A DNA stretch of 64,000 nt from Nitrospira tepida. GTDB taxonomy: Bacteria; Nitrospirota; Nitrospiria; Nitrospirales; Nitrospiraceae. Each line of letters begins with the position of its first letter. Position 1 is the first letter of the stretch. This document shows positions 37,518-46,789 of this stretch, piece by piece. The stretch lies in NCBI RefSeq assembly GCF_947241125.1, contig NZ_OX365700.1, positions 1,054,001-1,118,000 of the forward strand. Direction: 5' to 3'. Made by a program: the position numbers and the translations under genes. The notes under the pieces were generated by a model that ran no database searches, was not told where the DNA came from, and worked only from the letters and a program-made list of their open reading frames with translations.

Positions 37518-37772
37518 ATGGCGGACGAAGGACGCAAAGCGACGACGGTGGACGAGCGGGTCAAGAAAATCATTGCGGAGCAGCTCGGAGTCGAGGAAGA
37601 TGAAGTGACTCCGGAAGCGTCGTTCGTCGAGGATCTCGGCGCCGATTCGCTCGACACGGTCGAATTGGTGATGGCGCTGGAAGAGGAATTCGAGATCGAA
37701 ATCCCCGACGAGGACGCCGAAAAAATCCTGACGGTGGGCAAGGCGCTCGATTATATTAAAGAGAAGGTCTGA
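37518..37772 (+). CDS. acpP: Acyl carrier protein
   Basis: 84 residues, a few more than the usual 77, the difference being an N-terminal [10 protein letters not shown]. The phosphopantetheine Ser is in [19 protein letters not shown], followed by [21 protein letters not shown]. Strongly acidic. Carries growing acyl chains for fabD/G/F/H products. AGGAGGGAG precedes the ATG. Confidence 0.96.
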   Translation: MADEGRKATTVDERVKKIIAEQLGVEEDEVTPEASFVEDLGADSLDTVELVMALEEEFEIEIPDEDAEKILTVGKALDYIKEKV

Positions 37773-37801
37773 GCAGGCCGAGCCGATTCGTTGGCACTCC
37801 T

Positions 37802-39055
37802 ATGAACGTGCAAGGACCAAGACGGCGCGTGGTGGTGACCGGGTTGGGGGCGGTGACCCCGTTGGGCACCGGCGTGGAGAAGACCTGGAACGCCATTTGT
37901 GCCGGGCAATCGGGCATCGCGCGAATCACGCGCTTCGACCCGGCCGGATACGACGCGCAGATCGCCGGCGAGGTCAAGGACTTCGATCCCGCGCAGTTCA
38001 TCGAGAAAAAAGAGATCAAGAAAATGGACGCCTTCATCCACTATGCCGTGGGCGCCGCCCAGATGGCGGTGGATGACGCCGGATACAAGATCGCTCCGGA
38101 AGAGGCGACCCGCGTCGGGGTCTATATCGGCTCGGGAATCGGCGGCCTGGGGTCCATCGAGTACTACCATAAGATTTTGCAGGAGAAGGGGCCGGGGCGG
38201 GTCTCGCCCTTCTTCATCCCCATGACCATCATCAACCTGGCGTCGGGTCAGGTGGCGATCCGCATGGGGGCCAAGGGCCCGAATTCCTGCGCGGTCACGG
38301 CCTGCGCGACCGGCAACCATTGCATCGGCGACGCCTTCCGCCTCATCCAGCGGGATGAAGCTGACGTCATGGTGGCGGGCGGGACCGAGGCAGCCATCAC
38401 GCCGCTCGGCGTGGCCGGATTCGCGTCGGCGAAAGCCCTGTCGTTTCGAAACGACGAGCCGACCAGAGCCAGCCGGCCGTTCGACCGGGATCGCGACGGG
38501 TTCGTGCTGGGCGAGGGAGCCGGGGTGCTGGTGCTGGAGGAATTGGACCATGCGCGCCGGCGAGGGGCCCGGATCTACGCCGAGGTCATCGGCTACGCGA
38601 TGAACAGCGACGCCTACCACATCACGGCGCCGCCCGAAGAGGGGGAAGGGGCGGTGCGCTGCATGGAGCTGGCGCTCAAGGACGCCGGCGTCGCCAAGGA
38701 CCAGGTCGGATACATCAACGCCCACGGCACCTCCACGATGGCGGACGCCATTGAAACCAAGGCGATCAAACAGGTGTTCGGCGAACAGGCCTACCGGATT
38801 CCGGTCAGCTCGACCAAGTCGATGACGGGTCATCTGCTCGGCGCCGCGGGAGGGATTGAGGCCATTTTCTCCATCCTGGCGATTCATCATGGCCTGTTGC
38901 CTCCCACGATCAATCTGGAACATCCCGATCCGGCCTGTGATCTGGACTACGTGCCGAACCAGGTCCGGTCCGCGTCGCCGTCCGTGGCCTTGTCGAATTC
39001 GTTCGGGTTCGGCGGGGTCAACGCCTGCGTCCTGTTCCGGCGCATGGATGCATGA
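37802..39055 (+). CDS. fabF: 3-oxoacyl-ACP synthase II
   Basis: 417 residues. Catalytic Cys in [14 protein letters not shown] (about 164), His in [13 protein letters not shown] (about 305) and His in [15 protein letters not shown] (about 342), then [13 protein letters not shown]. Carries out chain elongation with malonyl-ACP. Starts 30 bases after acpP; rnc follows, the common acpP-fabF-rnc order. Confidence 0.96.
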   Translation: MNVQGPRRRVVVTGLGAVTPLGTGVEKTWNAICAGQSGIARITRFDPAGYDAQIAGEVKDFDPAQFIEKKEIKKMDAFIHYAVGAAQMAVDDAGYKIAPEEATRVGVYIGSGIGGLGSIEYYHKILQEKGPGRVSPFFIPMTIINLASGQVAIRMGAKGPNSCAVTACATGNHCIGDAFRLIQRDEADVMVAGGTEAAITPLGVAGFASAKALSFRNDEPTRASRPFDRDRDGFVLGEGAGVLVLEELDHARRRGARIYAEVIGYAMNSDAYHITAPPEEGEGAVRCMELALKDAGVAKDQVGYINAHGTSTMADAIETKAIKQVFGEQAYRIPVSSTKSMTGHLLGAAGGIEAIFSILAIHHGLLPPTINLEHPDPACDLDYVPNQVRSASPSVALSNSFGFGGVNACVLFRRMDA

Positions 39056-39094
39056 GACGCCGTATCCCCCTCCTTTCAACCCGGACATGACGAC

Positions 39095-39820
39095 ATGGAT
39101 AGGCGGAACGGCATTGAGGCCGCGCTGGGCTACGTGTTCCGCCGGCCGGCTTGGCTCGACGAGGCCCTGACCCACAAGTCGTTTCTCAACGAACAGCGGC
39201 TGAAATCGGGGCGGCACAACGAGCGGCTTGAACTGCTGGGCGACGCGGTGCTGGCCCTGGTCGTCACCGATTACCTCACTGAGCGGTTTCCGCAGCTCGA
39301 CGAGGGCCGCCTCTCGAAGCTCAAGGCCCGCCTGGTCAGCGCCCAGGTCCTGGCCAGGGCGGCGCAGCGACTGGAGCTGGGGCGGTTTCTGAAGCTGGGC
39401 CGGGGAGAAGAGGTCACGCAGGGCCGCGAGAAGCAGTCGGTGCTGGCCGACGCCTTCGAAGCGGTGCTGGCCGCGATTTATCGGGACGGCGGACTTGACG
39501 AGGCCCGGGCGTTCGCGTTACGCGTGCTAGACACGGACCTGCTGGCGCTCGATCGGGCCGGAGGCCATCCGGACCAGGAGGATTTCAAGACGCGGCTTCA
39601 GGAATATTGCCAGAGCCGGCTCGATGTCCTGCCGCAGTATACCGTGACCGGCGAATCGGGCCCCGACCACCGGAAGGTCTTCGAGGTAGAACTCACCATC
39701 GGCGGGCGGGCCTATGGGGTCGGGCGCGGCCATACCAAGAAAGCGGCCGAGCAAGAGGCCGCCCGGGAGGCCTTGGGCCGCATCGAAAGCGGGGACATTC
39801 CGGCTGGCGAAGGAGAATGA
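39095..39820 (+). CDS. rnc: Ribonuclease III
   Basis: 241 residues. The endonuclease domain has the signature NERLELLGDAVLAL (about 40-53) and the second acidic cluster in ADAFEAVLAAIYRDGG (about 115-130). The C-terminal dsRNA-binding domain (about 155-232) reads DFKTRLQEYCQSR, GPDHRKVFEVEL and GHTKKAAEQEAAREAL. Processes rRNA precursors and structured mRNAs. Last gene of the fab block. Confidence 0.95.
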   Translation: MDRRNGIEAALGYVFRRPAWLDEALTHKSFLNEQRLKSGRHNERLELLGDAVLALVVTDYLTERFPQLDEGRLSKLKARLVSAQVLARAAQRLELGRFLKLGRGEEVTQGREKQSVLADAFEAVLAAIYRDGGLDEARAFALRVLDTDLLALDRAGGHPDQEDFKTRLQEYCQSRLDVLPQYTVTGESGPDHRKVFEVELTIGGRAYGVGRGHTKKAAEQEAAREALGRIESGDIPAGEGE

Positions 39821-39853
39821 AGCGGACTCACGGCCTCAACAATCAGGGAGGAT

Positions 39854-40465
39854 ATGATGGCGACGATCATCAAAGGACTCTGCATCGCGGTCATGGCGGC
39901 GGGACTGGTCATGGGAGGAATCGACGCGCGGCAGGACGCCGCGGCGGCGGATGCTTCGAAACAGGCTCCGCGGGCGCTCATCAAAACCAAATACGGAGAG
40001 ATCGAGATCAAGTTGTATCCCGACGTGGCGCCGAAGCACGTGGAGAATTTCGTCAAGCTGGCGAAGTCCGGGTTTTATAACGGCACCATCTTTCATCGGG
40101 TCATTCCCGGATTCATGATTCAAGGCGGAGACCCCAATACGAAGGATCTCGCCAGGAAGGACACCTACGGCATGGGCGGACCCAAGGATGACAAGGGCAA
40201 CCCCGTCTATCTCAAGGCGGAGTTCAGCGAGGTGCCGCACAAGCGCGGGATCGTCTCGATGGCGCGCCGGGGCGACAGTCCCGACACCGCCGGGTCGCAG
40301 TTCTTCATCGTCGTGGAGGATTCCCGCTTTCTCGACCGGCAGTATTCCGTCTTCGGAGAGGTGACGAAGGGCATCGGAGTGGCCGACAAGATCGTGAACC
40401 TGCCGCGCGACGCCAGGGACAATCCGATCGAACGGGTGGAAATCACCGTGACGATCCTGGAATAG
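39854..40465 (+). CDS. Secreted cyclophilin-type peptidyl-prolyl isomerase
   Basis: 203 residues. A signal peptide covers about 1-30 (GLCIAVMAAGLVMGG, cleavage near DARQ or AAAADA), so it acts in the periplasm. The cyclophilin core has ALIKTKYGEIEIKLYPDVAP, NFVKLAKSGFYNGTIFHRVIPGFMIQGGD with the catalytic Arg, and DTAGSQFFIVVEDSRFLD. A catalyst of proline isomerisation in exported proteins. Two adjacent ATGs are possible starts; GGGAGGAT precedes them. It converges on the next gene. Confidence 0.93.
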   Translation: MMATIIKGLCIAVMAAGLVMGGIDARQDAAAADASKQAPRALIKTKYGEIEIKLYPDVAPKHVENFVKLAKSGFYNGTIFHRVIPGFMIQGGDPNTKDLARKDTYGMGGPKDDKGNPVYLKAEFSEVPHKRGIVSMARRGDSPDTAGSQFFIVVEDSRFLDRQYSVFGEVTKGIGVADKIVNLPRDARDNPIERVEITVTILE

Positions 40466-40496
40466 CCCGGTTCCGTCGGGACGCTTCCGCCCCCTG

Positions 40497-41078
40497 TCAG
40501 AACGGCGAGGTGCCCTGTTTGGCCTGGATCAATTGAAGGAGATGTTGAAAGGCCTTGGTGGTCCGCTCGGCGGAGGAGGCGCCCTGGAACAGGAGGATCT
40601 CTTCGGCAAACTGGGCGCGGCGCTCATTCACCTTGCCTTGGCACAACACAACTTTTTCCACGCAGCGCGCCTTCCCGCTGCAGGCGAAACGGACGGCGTG
40701 GTAAACCCGGCCATCGGCCAGCGTTTTCTCGCCGGTGGAGTCGATGCGTTCCACATCGTGCAAGTCGAATCGCGTCGAGCCGGTGCGGGCGCTCCAGGAG
40801 CCGTGGTTCAATTCGATCAGCCCCGCATTGGCGCCGGTCGGAATGACGGCGTAAATCCTGGTGACCAACGGCAACTTGCCGACGTCCTCGTCTTTACAAC
40901 CGAGCGCCCGGACGACAGCCTGCGCACTGGTGAAGTCCGTGAGGAATTGGGACGTGTCCTCAAGACTCTGGCTGAGGGCCGGCCGGGGCACGGCCAAGGG
41001 CCCCGCGATCCAGGCCGCCATCGCGGCCGTGAGAAGGAATCGGATTCTTCCGCGTATCATGCCGATGCCGGCGATCAT
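40497..41078 (-). CDS. Exported protein of unknown function
   Basis: 193 residues with an N-terminal signal segment (IRFLLTAAMAAWIAGPLAVP, cleavage near ALSQS). The mature part has four Cys (ALGCKDED, FACSGKARC and VVLCQGKV), possibly two disulfides, and no motif I recognise. The start may be an internal Met (MIRGRIRF). Downstream on the minus strand lies the cyclophilin stop, 31 bases away, so the two genes converge. Confidence 0.65.
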   Translation of the reverse strand: MIAGIGMIRGRIRFLLTAAMAAWIAGPLAVPRPALSQSLEDTSQFLTDFTSAQAVVRALGCKDEDVGKLPLVTRIYAVIPTGANAGLIELNHGSWSARTGSTRFDLHDVERIDSTGEKTLADGRVYHAVRFACSGKARCVEKVVLCQGKVNERRAQFAEEILLFQGASSAERTTKAFQHLLQLIQAKQGTSPF

Positions 41079-41166
41079 GCCCTCACCGTACTGAAGTCCC
41101 CCCCCCCGTTGTTCAAGCGGTCCTCAGCAGAATCGATCGCGGATGACGGTCATCGAAAGATCCGGA

Positions 41167-41868
41167 TCAATGGTGATGATGTTCGCAGCCGGGACCATGG
41201 ACGTGCGGGGTGGAACCGCCGGGAGGCGGCGTGAATTGTCCGGGGATAATGATGCTCTTGCGGTCGCCATGACGGGCCAGGTGCTCGGCGATCTCCGGAT
41301 GGGCGGTGCGCACGTACCCGATGAGCGCCTGGAGAAACCGCTGCGATTGAAACGCGTCGCCGGAAAACTCCGACACAAACTTCACCGCCCGGTCGAGCAC
41401 CTCCGGTGCGCTTTGCAATTCGACCATCTCCTGCGGCTGCTGCTTCTTGAACGTCTCGTACTCCTTTTTCAGGTGCTCGGCGAAGACGGGAAGCGGCGCG
41501 CCCGGCACATGCAGGGGGCTCAGGCTGCGGCGCAGAGCCTGGAGCCCCGCGACGACTTCCGCATCCTGCCCGTCCCGCCGGTCCTGGAAGTACCCGAAGG
41601 CGACCACTTCGACCAGATTGAACAGGGCCACGGCCTTGTCTCCGCCCAGCTCGGCAAGCTGGCCATAGAACTCGCGGCGTAACGGGGCCAACTGTTCGCC
41701 CAACCGTTTCTGCTGGTAATCCATGCCGGCATGCAAATAGGAACAGTCGGACGGGCAGGCGATCCGAGCGATCCGCGATTCTCCGCAACAGTGGGGGCAA
41801 ATCAATCCGCCCAGGGCGGGGCAGCTCCGCTTGCCCTTGCGCTGATGGCAATAGAGACACTTGCTCAC
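41167..41868 (-). CDS. Zinc-ribbon protein with a His-rich C-terminus, function unknown
   Basis: 233 residues with a GTG start that overlaps the upstream gene's stop by 4 bases. The N-terminus has CLYCHQRKGKRSCPA, LICPHCCGESR and IACPSDCSYLHAG: at least eight Cys in 45 residues, so one or two zinc sites. The middle is helical and charged. The C-terminus ends HVHGPGCEHHHH, which looks like a further metal-binding tail. No enzyme motif. Coupled with the secreted beta-propeller gene upstream. Confidence 0.7.
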   Translation of the reverse strand: MSKCLYCHQRKGKRSCPALGGLICPHCCGESRIARIACPSDCSYLHAGMDYQQKRLGEQLAPLRREFYGQLAELGGDKAVALFNLVEVVAFGYFQDRRDGQDAEVVAGLQALRRSLSPLHVPGAPLPVFAEHLKKEYETFKKQQPQEMVELQSAPEVLDRAVKFVSEFSGDAFQSQRFLQALIGYVRTAHPEIAEHLARHGDRKSIIIPGQFTPPPGGSTPHVHGPGCEHHHH

Positions 41869-42953
41869 TTGGGCGGCGCCTCTTTGGGCGGCCCCTCCTT
41901 CGGCGGCCCGCTGAAGCCGTAGTCGGCCAGCGTCCGTCGCTTGTCGGCCGATTTCACGGGCGATTCCAGGCCGTTCACTTCGGCGGCGTCTCCATAGTGG
42001 TAGGGAACCAGAATCACGTGGTTTGTCCGGTCGATGGCGATGTCCGCGGGCGAAGGCAGGTATTCGGCGATGACCTGGAGTTTCCGATCCGGCGCCATGC
42101 GCCAGATCTTCCCCCTGGTGAAGTCCGAGACATACATGTTGCCCCACCGGTCAAAATCCACCCCGGACAGATTGCCGAACCGTGCGGAGAAGAATCCGTT
42201 CGACATCAATTCCGTGAGGGTGCCGTCCAGCCGCACTTCGACAATGTTGCCCTTGTCCCAACTGACCACGATCAGCCGATCTCCCTTCGGATGGACGGCC
42301 AATCCCGCCGGGCCGCTCAGTTGCGGATCCCGCACCAAAGTCGAAATCTGATGATCGTGCGGCACATCGATGCGGAAGATGGCCTGCCCGGTCCGGTCGG
42401 ACACATACAACAGACTCTTGCCGTCATAGGCAATGTCCATGAGCTGGCTTGAGTAGCCGGCCTGCGGGATCGCGCCGGACCCCAGCGGGAGCGTCAGGAG
42501 CAGCTTGCCCGTGGATTTGTCGAAGCCGCGCACCTGGTCCAGATCCGCCACATACAGGGTCTGCCCGACGATCGCGAGTCCTCTGGGCGCGTGCAGGATG
42601 ACGCCGTCGCGGCCCCCTTCGATGAACTTGAGCCCGACGACCTTCCCGGACTCGTCCAGCTTGGTGATGAAGCCGTTGTTGTCCCGCGCGCTCTCGTCGC
42701 CGTTGATGCTGGAGATGAAGTATTCCTTGGTGACCGGATCGACGACGAAACTGTACGGCCCGTTGAGTTCCAAAATCTGCAAGGGGAAGGCCGGGACCGC
42801 GCCGAAACAGAGCCATGCCGCCAGCGTGACGGCACACAGGACCAGCCTACGGCGGGAGGTCCCCTGCCGGGACGATGTGGGCCTATGGAATCGTTGACGC
42901 ATCAGGACGGACGGTGGTTGCGCACAGTGGTGTGTGATGGAACCGTCCCGCAT
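41865..42953 (-). CDS. Exported NHL/SMP-30-like beta-propeller protein
   Basis: 362 residues as given; an internal Met (MRQRFHRPTS, 42902) is a likelier start. A signal segment (LVLCAVTLAAWLCFGAVPAFP) precedes repeated propeller blades such as PRGLAIVGQTLYVADLD, LMDIAYDGKSLLYVSDR and GVDFDRWGNMYVSDFTRG. The C-terminus has a PPKEGPPKEAPPK repeat. It likely binds a ligand or partner in the periplasm; catalytic residues of gluconolactonases are not obvious. Coupled to the zinc-ribbon gene. Confidence 0.75.
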   Translation of the reverse strand: MRDGSITHHCAQPPSVLMRQRFHRPTSSRQGTSRRRLVLCAVTLAAWLCFGAVPAFPLQILELNGPYSFVVDPVTKEYFISSINGDESARDNNGFITKLDESGKVVGLKFIEGGRDGVILHAPRGLAIVGQTLYVADLDQVRGFDKSTGKLLLTLPLGSGAIPQAGYSSQLMDIAYDGKSLLYVSDRTGQAIFRIDVPHDHQISTLVRDPQLSGPAGLAVHPKGDRLIVVSWDKGNIVEVRLDGTLTELMSNGFFSARFGNLSGVDFDRWGNMYVSDFTRGKIWRMAPDRKLQVIAEYLPSPADIAIDRTNHVILVPYHYGDAAEVNGLESPVKSADKRRTLADYGFSGPPKEGPPKEAPPK

Positions 42954-43025
42954 CGTATCGGACGGTCAAATCAGGTGTCAAGGAACCGGGGCGGGAGCAT
43001 CAGTGCCTACGCGTCCCTGCGCGCG

Positions 43026-43055
43026 TTGACTTGCCGCGGAAACCCCTGTTATGGT
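43026..43055 (+). promoter_or_regulatory. Promoter of folD-metF-panB
   Basis: TTGACT (43026-43031), an 18-base spacer and TATGGT (43050-43055), 106 bases before folD. Confidence 0.5.
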
Positions 43056-43160
43056 CGCATTTTGATATCGATTTTGCGCGCCTGCGTTCGACGGAGACGA
43101 TCTCCAGAGGGGGCGTGGCGCGCCCATCGCGGCGTACTTTCGTTCAGGGAGGAGAAGAAC

Positions 43161-44021
43161 GTGGCAGCTCAGATCATCGACGGCAAAGCGCTCGCGCAGC
43201 AGATTCGGGAACGGATCGCCAAGGACGTCGTGGACCTGGTCGCCCAGAAGGGCGTGCGCCCTGGTTTGGCGGCGATCCTGGTGGGGGACGATCCCGCCTC
43301 GCATATCTATGTGCGCAACAAACAGAAGGCCTGCGACGCGGCCGGAATCTACGTGGACGAGAACAAGCTGCCGGCCTCCACGACCCAAGCGGAGCTGTTG
43401 CGGCTAATTGAAAAAGTGAATGCCGATCCCAAGATTCATGGTATTCTGGTCCAGCTTCCGCTGCCGAAGCACATCGACAGCAAGGTCATTCTGGATTCGG
43501 TGTCTCCCCTCAAGGATGCGGACGGATTCCATCCCTACAATTTCGGCCGGCTGGTCGAAGGGAACCCGATCTTCGAGGCCTGCACGCCCAAAGGCGTGAT
43601 CAAGATGATCGAATCCACCGGCGTCACCATCGAGGGCAAGCGGGCCGTCGTCCTGGGCCGCAGCAACATCGTCGGCAAGCCCGCGGCGCTCATGCTGCTG
43701 CATCGCCACGCGACGGTCACGATCTGTCACAGCAAGACCAAGGACCTGCCGGCCGTCTGCCGGGAGGCGGAGATTCTGGTCGTGGCCATCGGCAAGGCCA
43801 AGTTCGTGACCGCCGACATGGTTCGCGAGGGCGCCATGGTCATAGACGTCGGGACCAACCGCACGGCTGAAGGGAAAGTGGTCGGCGACGTGGACTACGA
43901 GCCGGTGAGCCGGAAGGCCGGATGGATCAGCCCGGTTCCGGGCGGGGTGGGGCCGATGACGATCGCCATGTTGCTCGACAATACCTTGGAGTCGGCCAAG
44001 CGGGCGGCCGGGCTGGCGTAA
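43161..44021 (+). CDS. folD: Methylenetetrahydrofolate dehydrogenase/cyclohydrolase
   Basis: 286 residues with a GTG start after GGGAGGAG. Substrate motif YVRNKQKACDAAGI with the catalytic Lys (about 53-60), QLPLPKHIDSKVI (about 97) and the NADP site VVLGRSNIVGKPAALML (about 160), ending PVPGGVGPMTIAMLL. Interconverts methylene- and formyl-tetrahydrofolate in the cytosol. Its product is the substrate of both following genes. Confidence 0.95.
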   Translation: MAAQIIDGKALAQQIRERIAKDVVDLVAQKGVRPGLAAILVGDDPASHIYVRNKQKACDAAGIYVDENKLPASTTQAELLRLIEKVNADPKIHGILVQLPLPKHIDSKVILDSVSPLKDADGFHPYNFGRLVEGNPIFEACTPKGVIKMIESTGVTIEGKRAVVLGRSNIVGKPAALMLLHRHATVTICHSKTKDLPAVCREAEILVVAIGKAKFVTADMVREGAMVIDVGTNRTAEGKVVGDVDYEPVSRKAGWISPVPGGVGPMTIAMLLDNTLESAKRAAGLA

Positions 44022-44048
44022 CACCGACCTCGCGAGACACCTGACGAC

Positions 44049-44939
44049 ATGATGCGCGAACCACGACGGCTGAAGGAAGTCCTCGACCAAGGGCAGTTTG
44101 CCGTCACGATCGAGTACAACCCGCCGAAGGGCACCAACATCAGCGGTTTGGTCGAGAGTGCCAAGGGCCTGGTGGGGCGTGTGCACGGCGTGAACGTCAC
44201 GGACTGCACGGCAGCGATCATGCGGGCCAGTTCGCTCTCGGTCTGCCGGATTCTCTACGAGTTGGGCCACGATCCGGTCATGCAGATGACCTGCCGCGAC
44301 CGCAACCGGATCGCGATCCAGGCCGATCTCTTGGGCGGCCACTTGCTGGGCATCCGGAACATTCTCTGCCTGACCGGCGATTATCCCACGGTGGGAGACC
44401 ACAAGGATGCAAAGCCCGTCTATGACCTGGACTCCGTCCAGATCATGCAGATCGTCCAGGGGCTCAATAACGGGCGGGACTGGGCCGGCAACAAGCTGGA
44501 CGGCCCGACCGATTTCACCGCCGGCGGAGCGGTCACGCCGGAAGCCGATCCGCTGGGGCCGATGCTGGCGAAGTTCGAAACGAAGGTCAAAGCCGGCGCC
44601 CAGTTCTTTCAAACCCAAGCCATCTACCACCCCGAGCAGTTTGCGAGCTTCATGCAGGCGGTGCGCAAGTTCAAGGTGAAGGTGCTGGCCGGCATCCTGC
44701 TGTTGCGCAATGCGAAAATGGCCGAGTTCATGAACGCAAACATCCCCGGCGTCTCGGTGCCGCAGGAGATGATCGATGAGCTCAGGGCCGCCGGCGACAA
44801 ACATGCCATCGAGGCCGGCGTGGAGATCGCCGTCCGCACGATCAAGGCCGTCCGTCCGCATTGCGACGGCGTCCACATCATGGCCATCAAGGCCACCGAC
44901 CGCCTCCCGCAGATCCTCACCAACGCCGCTCTTGGCTGA
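44049..44939 (+). CDS. metF: Methylenetetrahydrofolate reductase
   Basis: 296-residue TIM-barrel flavoprotein. VTIEYNPPKGTN at the start, MQMTCRDRNRIAIQADLLG (about 75-93), NILCLTGDYP (about 103), FFQTQAIYHPEQFASFM (about 187) and IPGVSVPQEMIDEL. It lacks the eukaryotic regulatory domain. It reduces methylene-THF to methyl-THF for methionine or C1 metabolism. A free-standing MTHFR_C zinc protein at 62778 could be its partner. The stop overlaps the panB start by one base. Confidence 0.93.
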   Translation: MMREPRRLKEVLDQGQFAVTIEYNPPKGTNISGLVESAKGLVGRVHGVNVTDCTAAIMRASSLSVCRILYELGHDPVMQMTCRDRNRIAIQADLLGGHLLGIRNILCLTGDYPTVGDHKDAKPVYDLDSVQIMQIVQGLNNGRDWAGNKLDGPTDFTAGGAVTPEADPLGPMLAKFETKVKAGAQFFQTQAIYHPEQFASFMQAVRKFKVKVLAGILLLRNAKMAEFMNANIPGVSVPQEMIDELRAAGDKHAIEAGVEIAVRTIKAVRPHCDGVHIMAIKATDRLPQILTNAALG

Positions 44940-45727
44940 TGAAAATTCCCGACTTCCAGCGCGCGAAGCGCGAAGGGAAGAAGATCGTCGTCGTGACCGG
45001 GTACGACGCCCTGTTTGCCCGCATCATCGAGCAGGCGGGGATCGAGGTCATTCTCGTCGGCGATTCGTTGGGCGTGGTGGTGCAGGGAAAGCACGATACC
45101 CTGACCGTGACGATGGAGGACATGCTCTACCACACGCGCATGGTGGCCGGGGCGGCGGAACGGGCGCTCGTTGTGGCCGACATGCCCTTCCTGTCCTATC
45201 AGGTCAGCAACGAAGAAGCGGTGCGGAACGCCGGCCGGCTGATCCAGGCCGGCGCCGCGGCGGTCAAGCTGGAAGGCGGAGCCAATGTGGTTGAGAGGGT
45301 CCAGGCGATGACCAGCTTCGGCATCCCGGTCATGGGGCATGTGGGGATGACGCCGCAGTCGGTCCGCTCCTATGGCGGGTACAAGGTGCAGGGGAAGGGG
45401 GCGGAGCAGGCCAATCGGCTGGTCGAGGATGCCAAGGCCTTGCAGGAGGCCGGAGCCTTTGCCGTCGTCCTCGAAGCCATGCCGTCCGAGTTGGCGGCCC
45501 GCATCACCCACGAGCTGGCGATCCCCACGATCGGGATCGGCGCCGGGGCGTCATGCGACGGTCAGGTCTTGGTCCTCTATGATCTGCTGGGCCTCTTCGA
45601 CGCCTTCGTGCCGAAGTTCGTGAAGCCCTACGCACACCTCAAAACCGACGCCTTGCGCGCCCTCAAGCAGTATAAGGAAGAAGTCGAGCAGGGGCGGTTT
45701 CCCACCGATCAAGAAAGCTACCATTAG
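44939..45727 (+). CDS. panB: Ketopantoate hydroxymethyltransferase
   Basis: 262 residues. VTGYDALFARIIEQAGIEVILVGDSLG gives the Mg-binding Asp; HTRMVAGAAERALVVADMPF, VKLEGGANVVER and HVGMTPQSV are standard, and LAIPTIGIGAGASCDGQVLV follows. Transfers a hydroxymethyl group from methylene-THF to ketoisovalerate in pantothenate/CoA synthesis. TGATG coupling with metF. Confidence 0.95.
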   Translation: MKIPDFQRAKREGKKIVVVTGYDALFARIIEQAGIEVILVGDSLGVVVQGKHDTLTVTMEDMLYHTRMVAGAAERALVVADMPFLSYQVSNEEAVRNAGRLIQAGAAAVKLEGGANVVERVQAMTSFGIPVMGHVGMTPQSVRSYGGYKVQGKGAEQANRLVEDAKALQEAGAFAVVLEAMPSELAARITHELAIPTIGIGAGASCDGQVLVLYDLLGLFDAFVPKFVKPYAHLKTDALRALKQYKEEVEQGRFPTDQESYH

Positions 45728-46195
45728 CTGCCCGTAAGCCGGGTATCCGCCAGGCGGGTGGTTGCGTCATTCCCGGCTGTCGCCAATCGTCAAGCGTCAT
45801 CCGTCAATCGTCCAGGGAAAGGAATCTGGTTCCATCCGATGTGGGGTCTTCCGATGTGGGGTCTGGCATGCGTATTGACTGGTCTTCCGATGTGGGGTCT
45901 GGCATGCGTATTGACTTATTTGATGGACGAGCTTGCGAGCGACGAAAGCCTGCCGCTGACCAACAAGTGCGATCCCTTCGCCTCTTCAAGTCGGCAGGAG
46001 GGTAAAGTTGAGCCTGTTGGAAGAGAAGCAAGGCCAGATAGAGGCGGATGATGGGAAATGCACCAGGCAAGATCTAACCCTAAACTTCTCGGCAAGGTAC
46101 GAGGGGCTGGAGCCGATCCTCCAAGAGGATCGCTCCGATGCCTTGATCCTGATGGTGTGATGAGAGCGCTTGAACAACGGCGCAGGGAACGAAGG
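45728..46195. repeat. Repeat-rich intergenic region
   Basis: 45737-45768 is related to the inner part of the 13.0-kb inverted-repeat element (27/32). 45782-45815 is a run of CGTCAA/CGTCAT steps. 45836-45921 holds a tandem repeat: CCGATGTGGGGTCT, then twice CCGATGTGGGGTCTGGCATG with the following CGTATTGACT (starts 45851 and 45887, 36-base period). No gene supported. Confidence 0.65.
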
Positions 46196-46522
46196 TCAGA
46201 CGACCCCGAGAAAGACGGCAAGGGAACGGCCAACGCGGACCATCACATCGTGATCGAGCGAGCCGATGCGGGCGCCAATCGCGTCACGGGGAACCGTAAC
46301 GATTTTGTCAATCATGATCTGCGAGGGCTGCTTGAGGCCGCTCTCCGGTGAGGGCTCAACGGAAATGCGGAAAAGGGGCGCATCAATGATTTCGGTCGTC
46401 AGCAGGCAGATAGTAACGCTCCCAAGAGCAGAGAAGAGATCGGATTGCAGGATCAGGGCGGGCCGCGGCTTCCCGCTATAATGGCCCTTGGCGGCCACGG
46501 CGACAATGTCGCCGCGTTTCAT
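46196..46522 (-). CDS. MazF/PemK-type toxin
   Basis: 108 residues beginning MKRGDIVAVAAKGHYSGKPR, with PALILQSDLFSAL, SVTICLLTT and QIMIDKIVTVPRDAIG. This is the PemK/MazF endoribonuclease fold, which cleaves mRNA when its antitoxin is degraded. The ATG overlaps the antitoxin stop (ATGA), giving the usual antitoxin-first order. It lies in a repeat- and IS-rich stretch, a common place for such modules. Confidence 0.88.
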   Translation of the reverse strand: MKRGDIVAVAAKGHYSGKPRPALILQSDLFSALGSVTICLLTTEIIDAPLFRISVEPSPESGLKQPSQIMIDKIVTVPRDAIGARIGSLDHDVMVRVGRSLAVFLGVV

Positions 46523-46740
46523 CCGTTGTCCCAAGCAGCGATCTCCGAGATGAAGTTAAGAACGCGCTTCTCCTGCGGAGAACGGGCCGCGAGGCGCGCC
46601 TGGCGGCGGCATTCAGCCGAAAACCCGGTTGCGCGCGTATCAGGGACCCAGATCTGCACGGGACGCAGGCCTTTGCGGCGCAACCGGCGCCGGTAGCGGC
46701 TCTGCTTTTCCTTTGGGGTCAGGAATGTCTCAGAGGCCAT
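46519..46740 (-). CDS. MazE-like antitoxin (DUF3018 type)
   Basis: 73 residues beginning MASETFLTPKEKQSRYRRRL, with the family string LRPVQIWVPDTRATGFSAEC and a hydrophobic C-terminus (VLNFISEIAAWD) that would wrap the toxin. The basic N-terminal half is likely DNA-binding and autoregulatory. A longer start ten codons upstream is less likely. Confidence 0.85.
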   Translation of the reverse strand: MASETFLTPKEKQSRYRRRLRRKGLRPVQIWVPDTRATGFSAECRRQARLAARSPQEKRVLNFISEIAAWDNG

Positions 46741-46789
46741 AGAGCTTCCCTTTCCGTTGTCTCCCAACAATAGGTTAGCACATTCTCGC

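Noticed and set aside
45836-45921. CRISPR array
   Set aside because: Only two full units joined directly without unique spacers, and no cas gene in the window.
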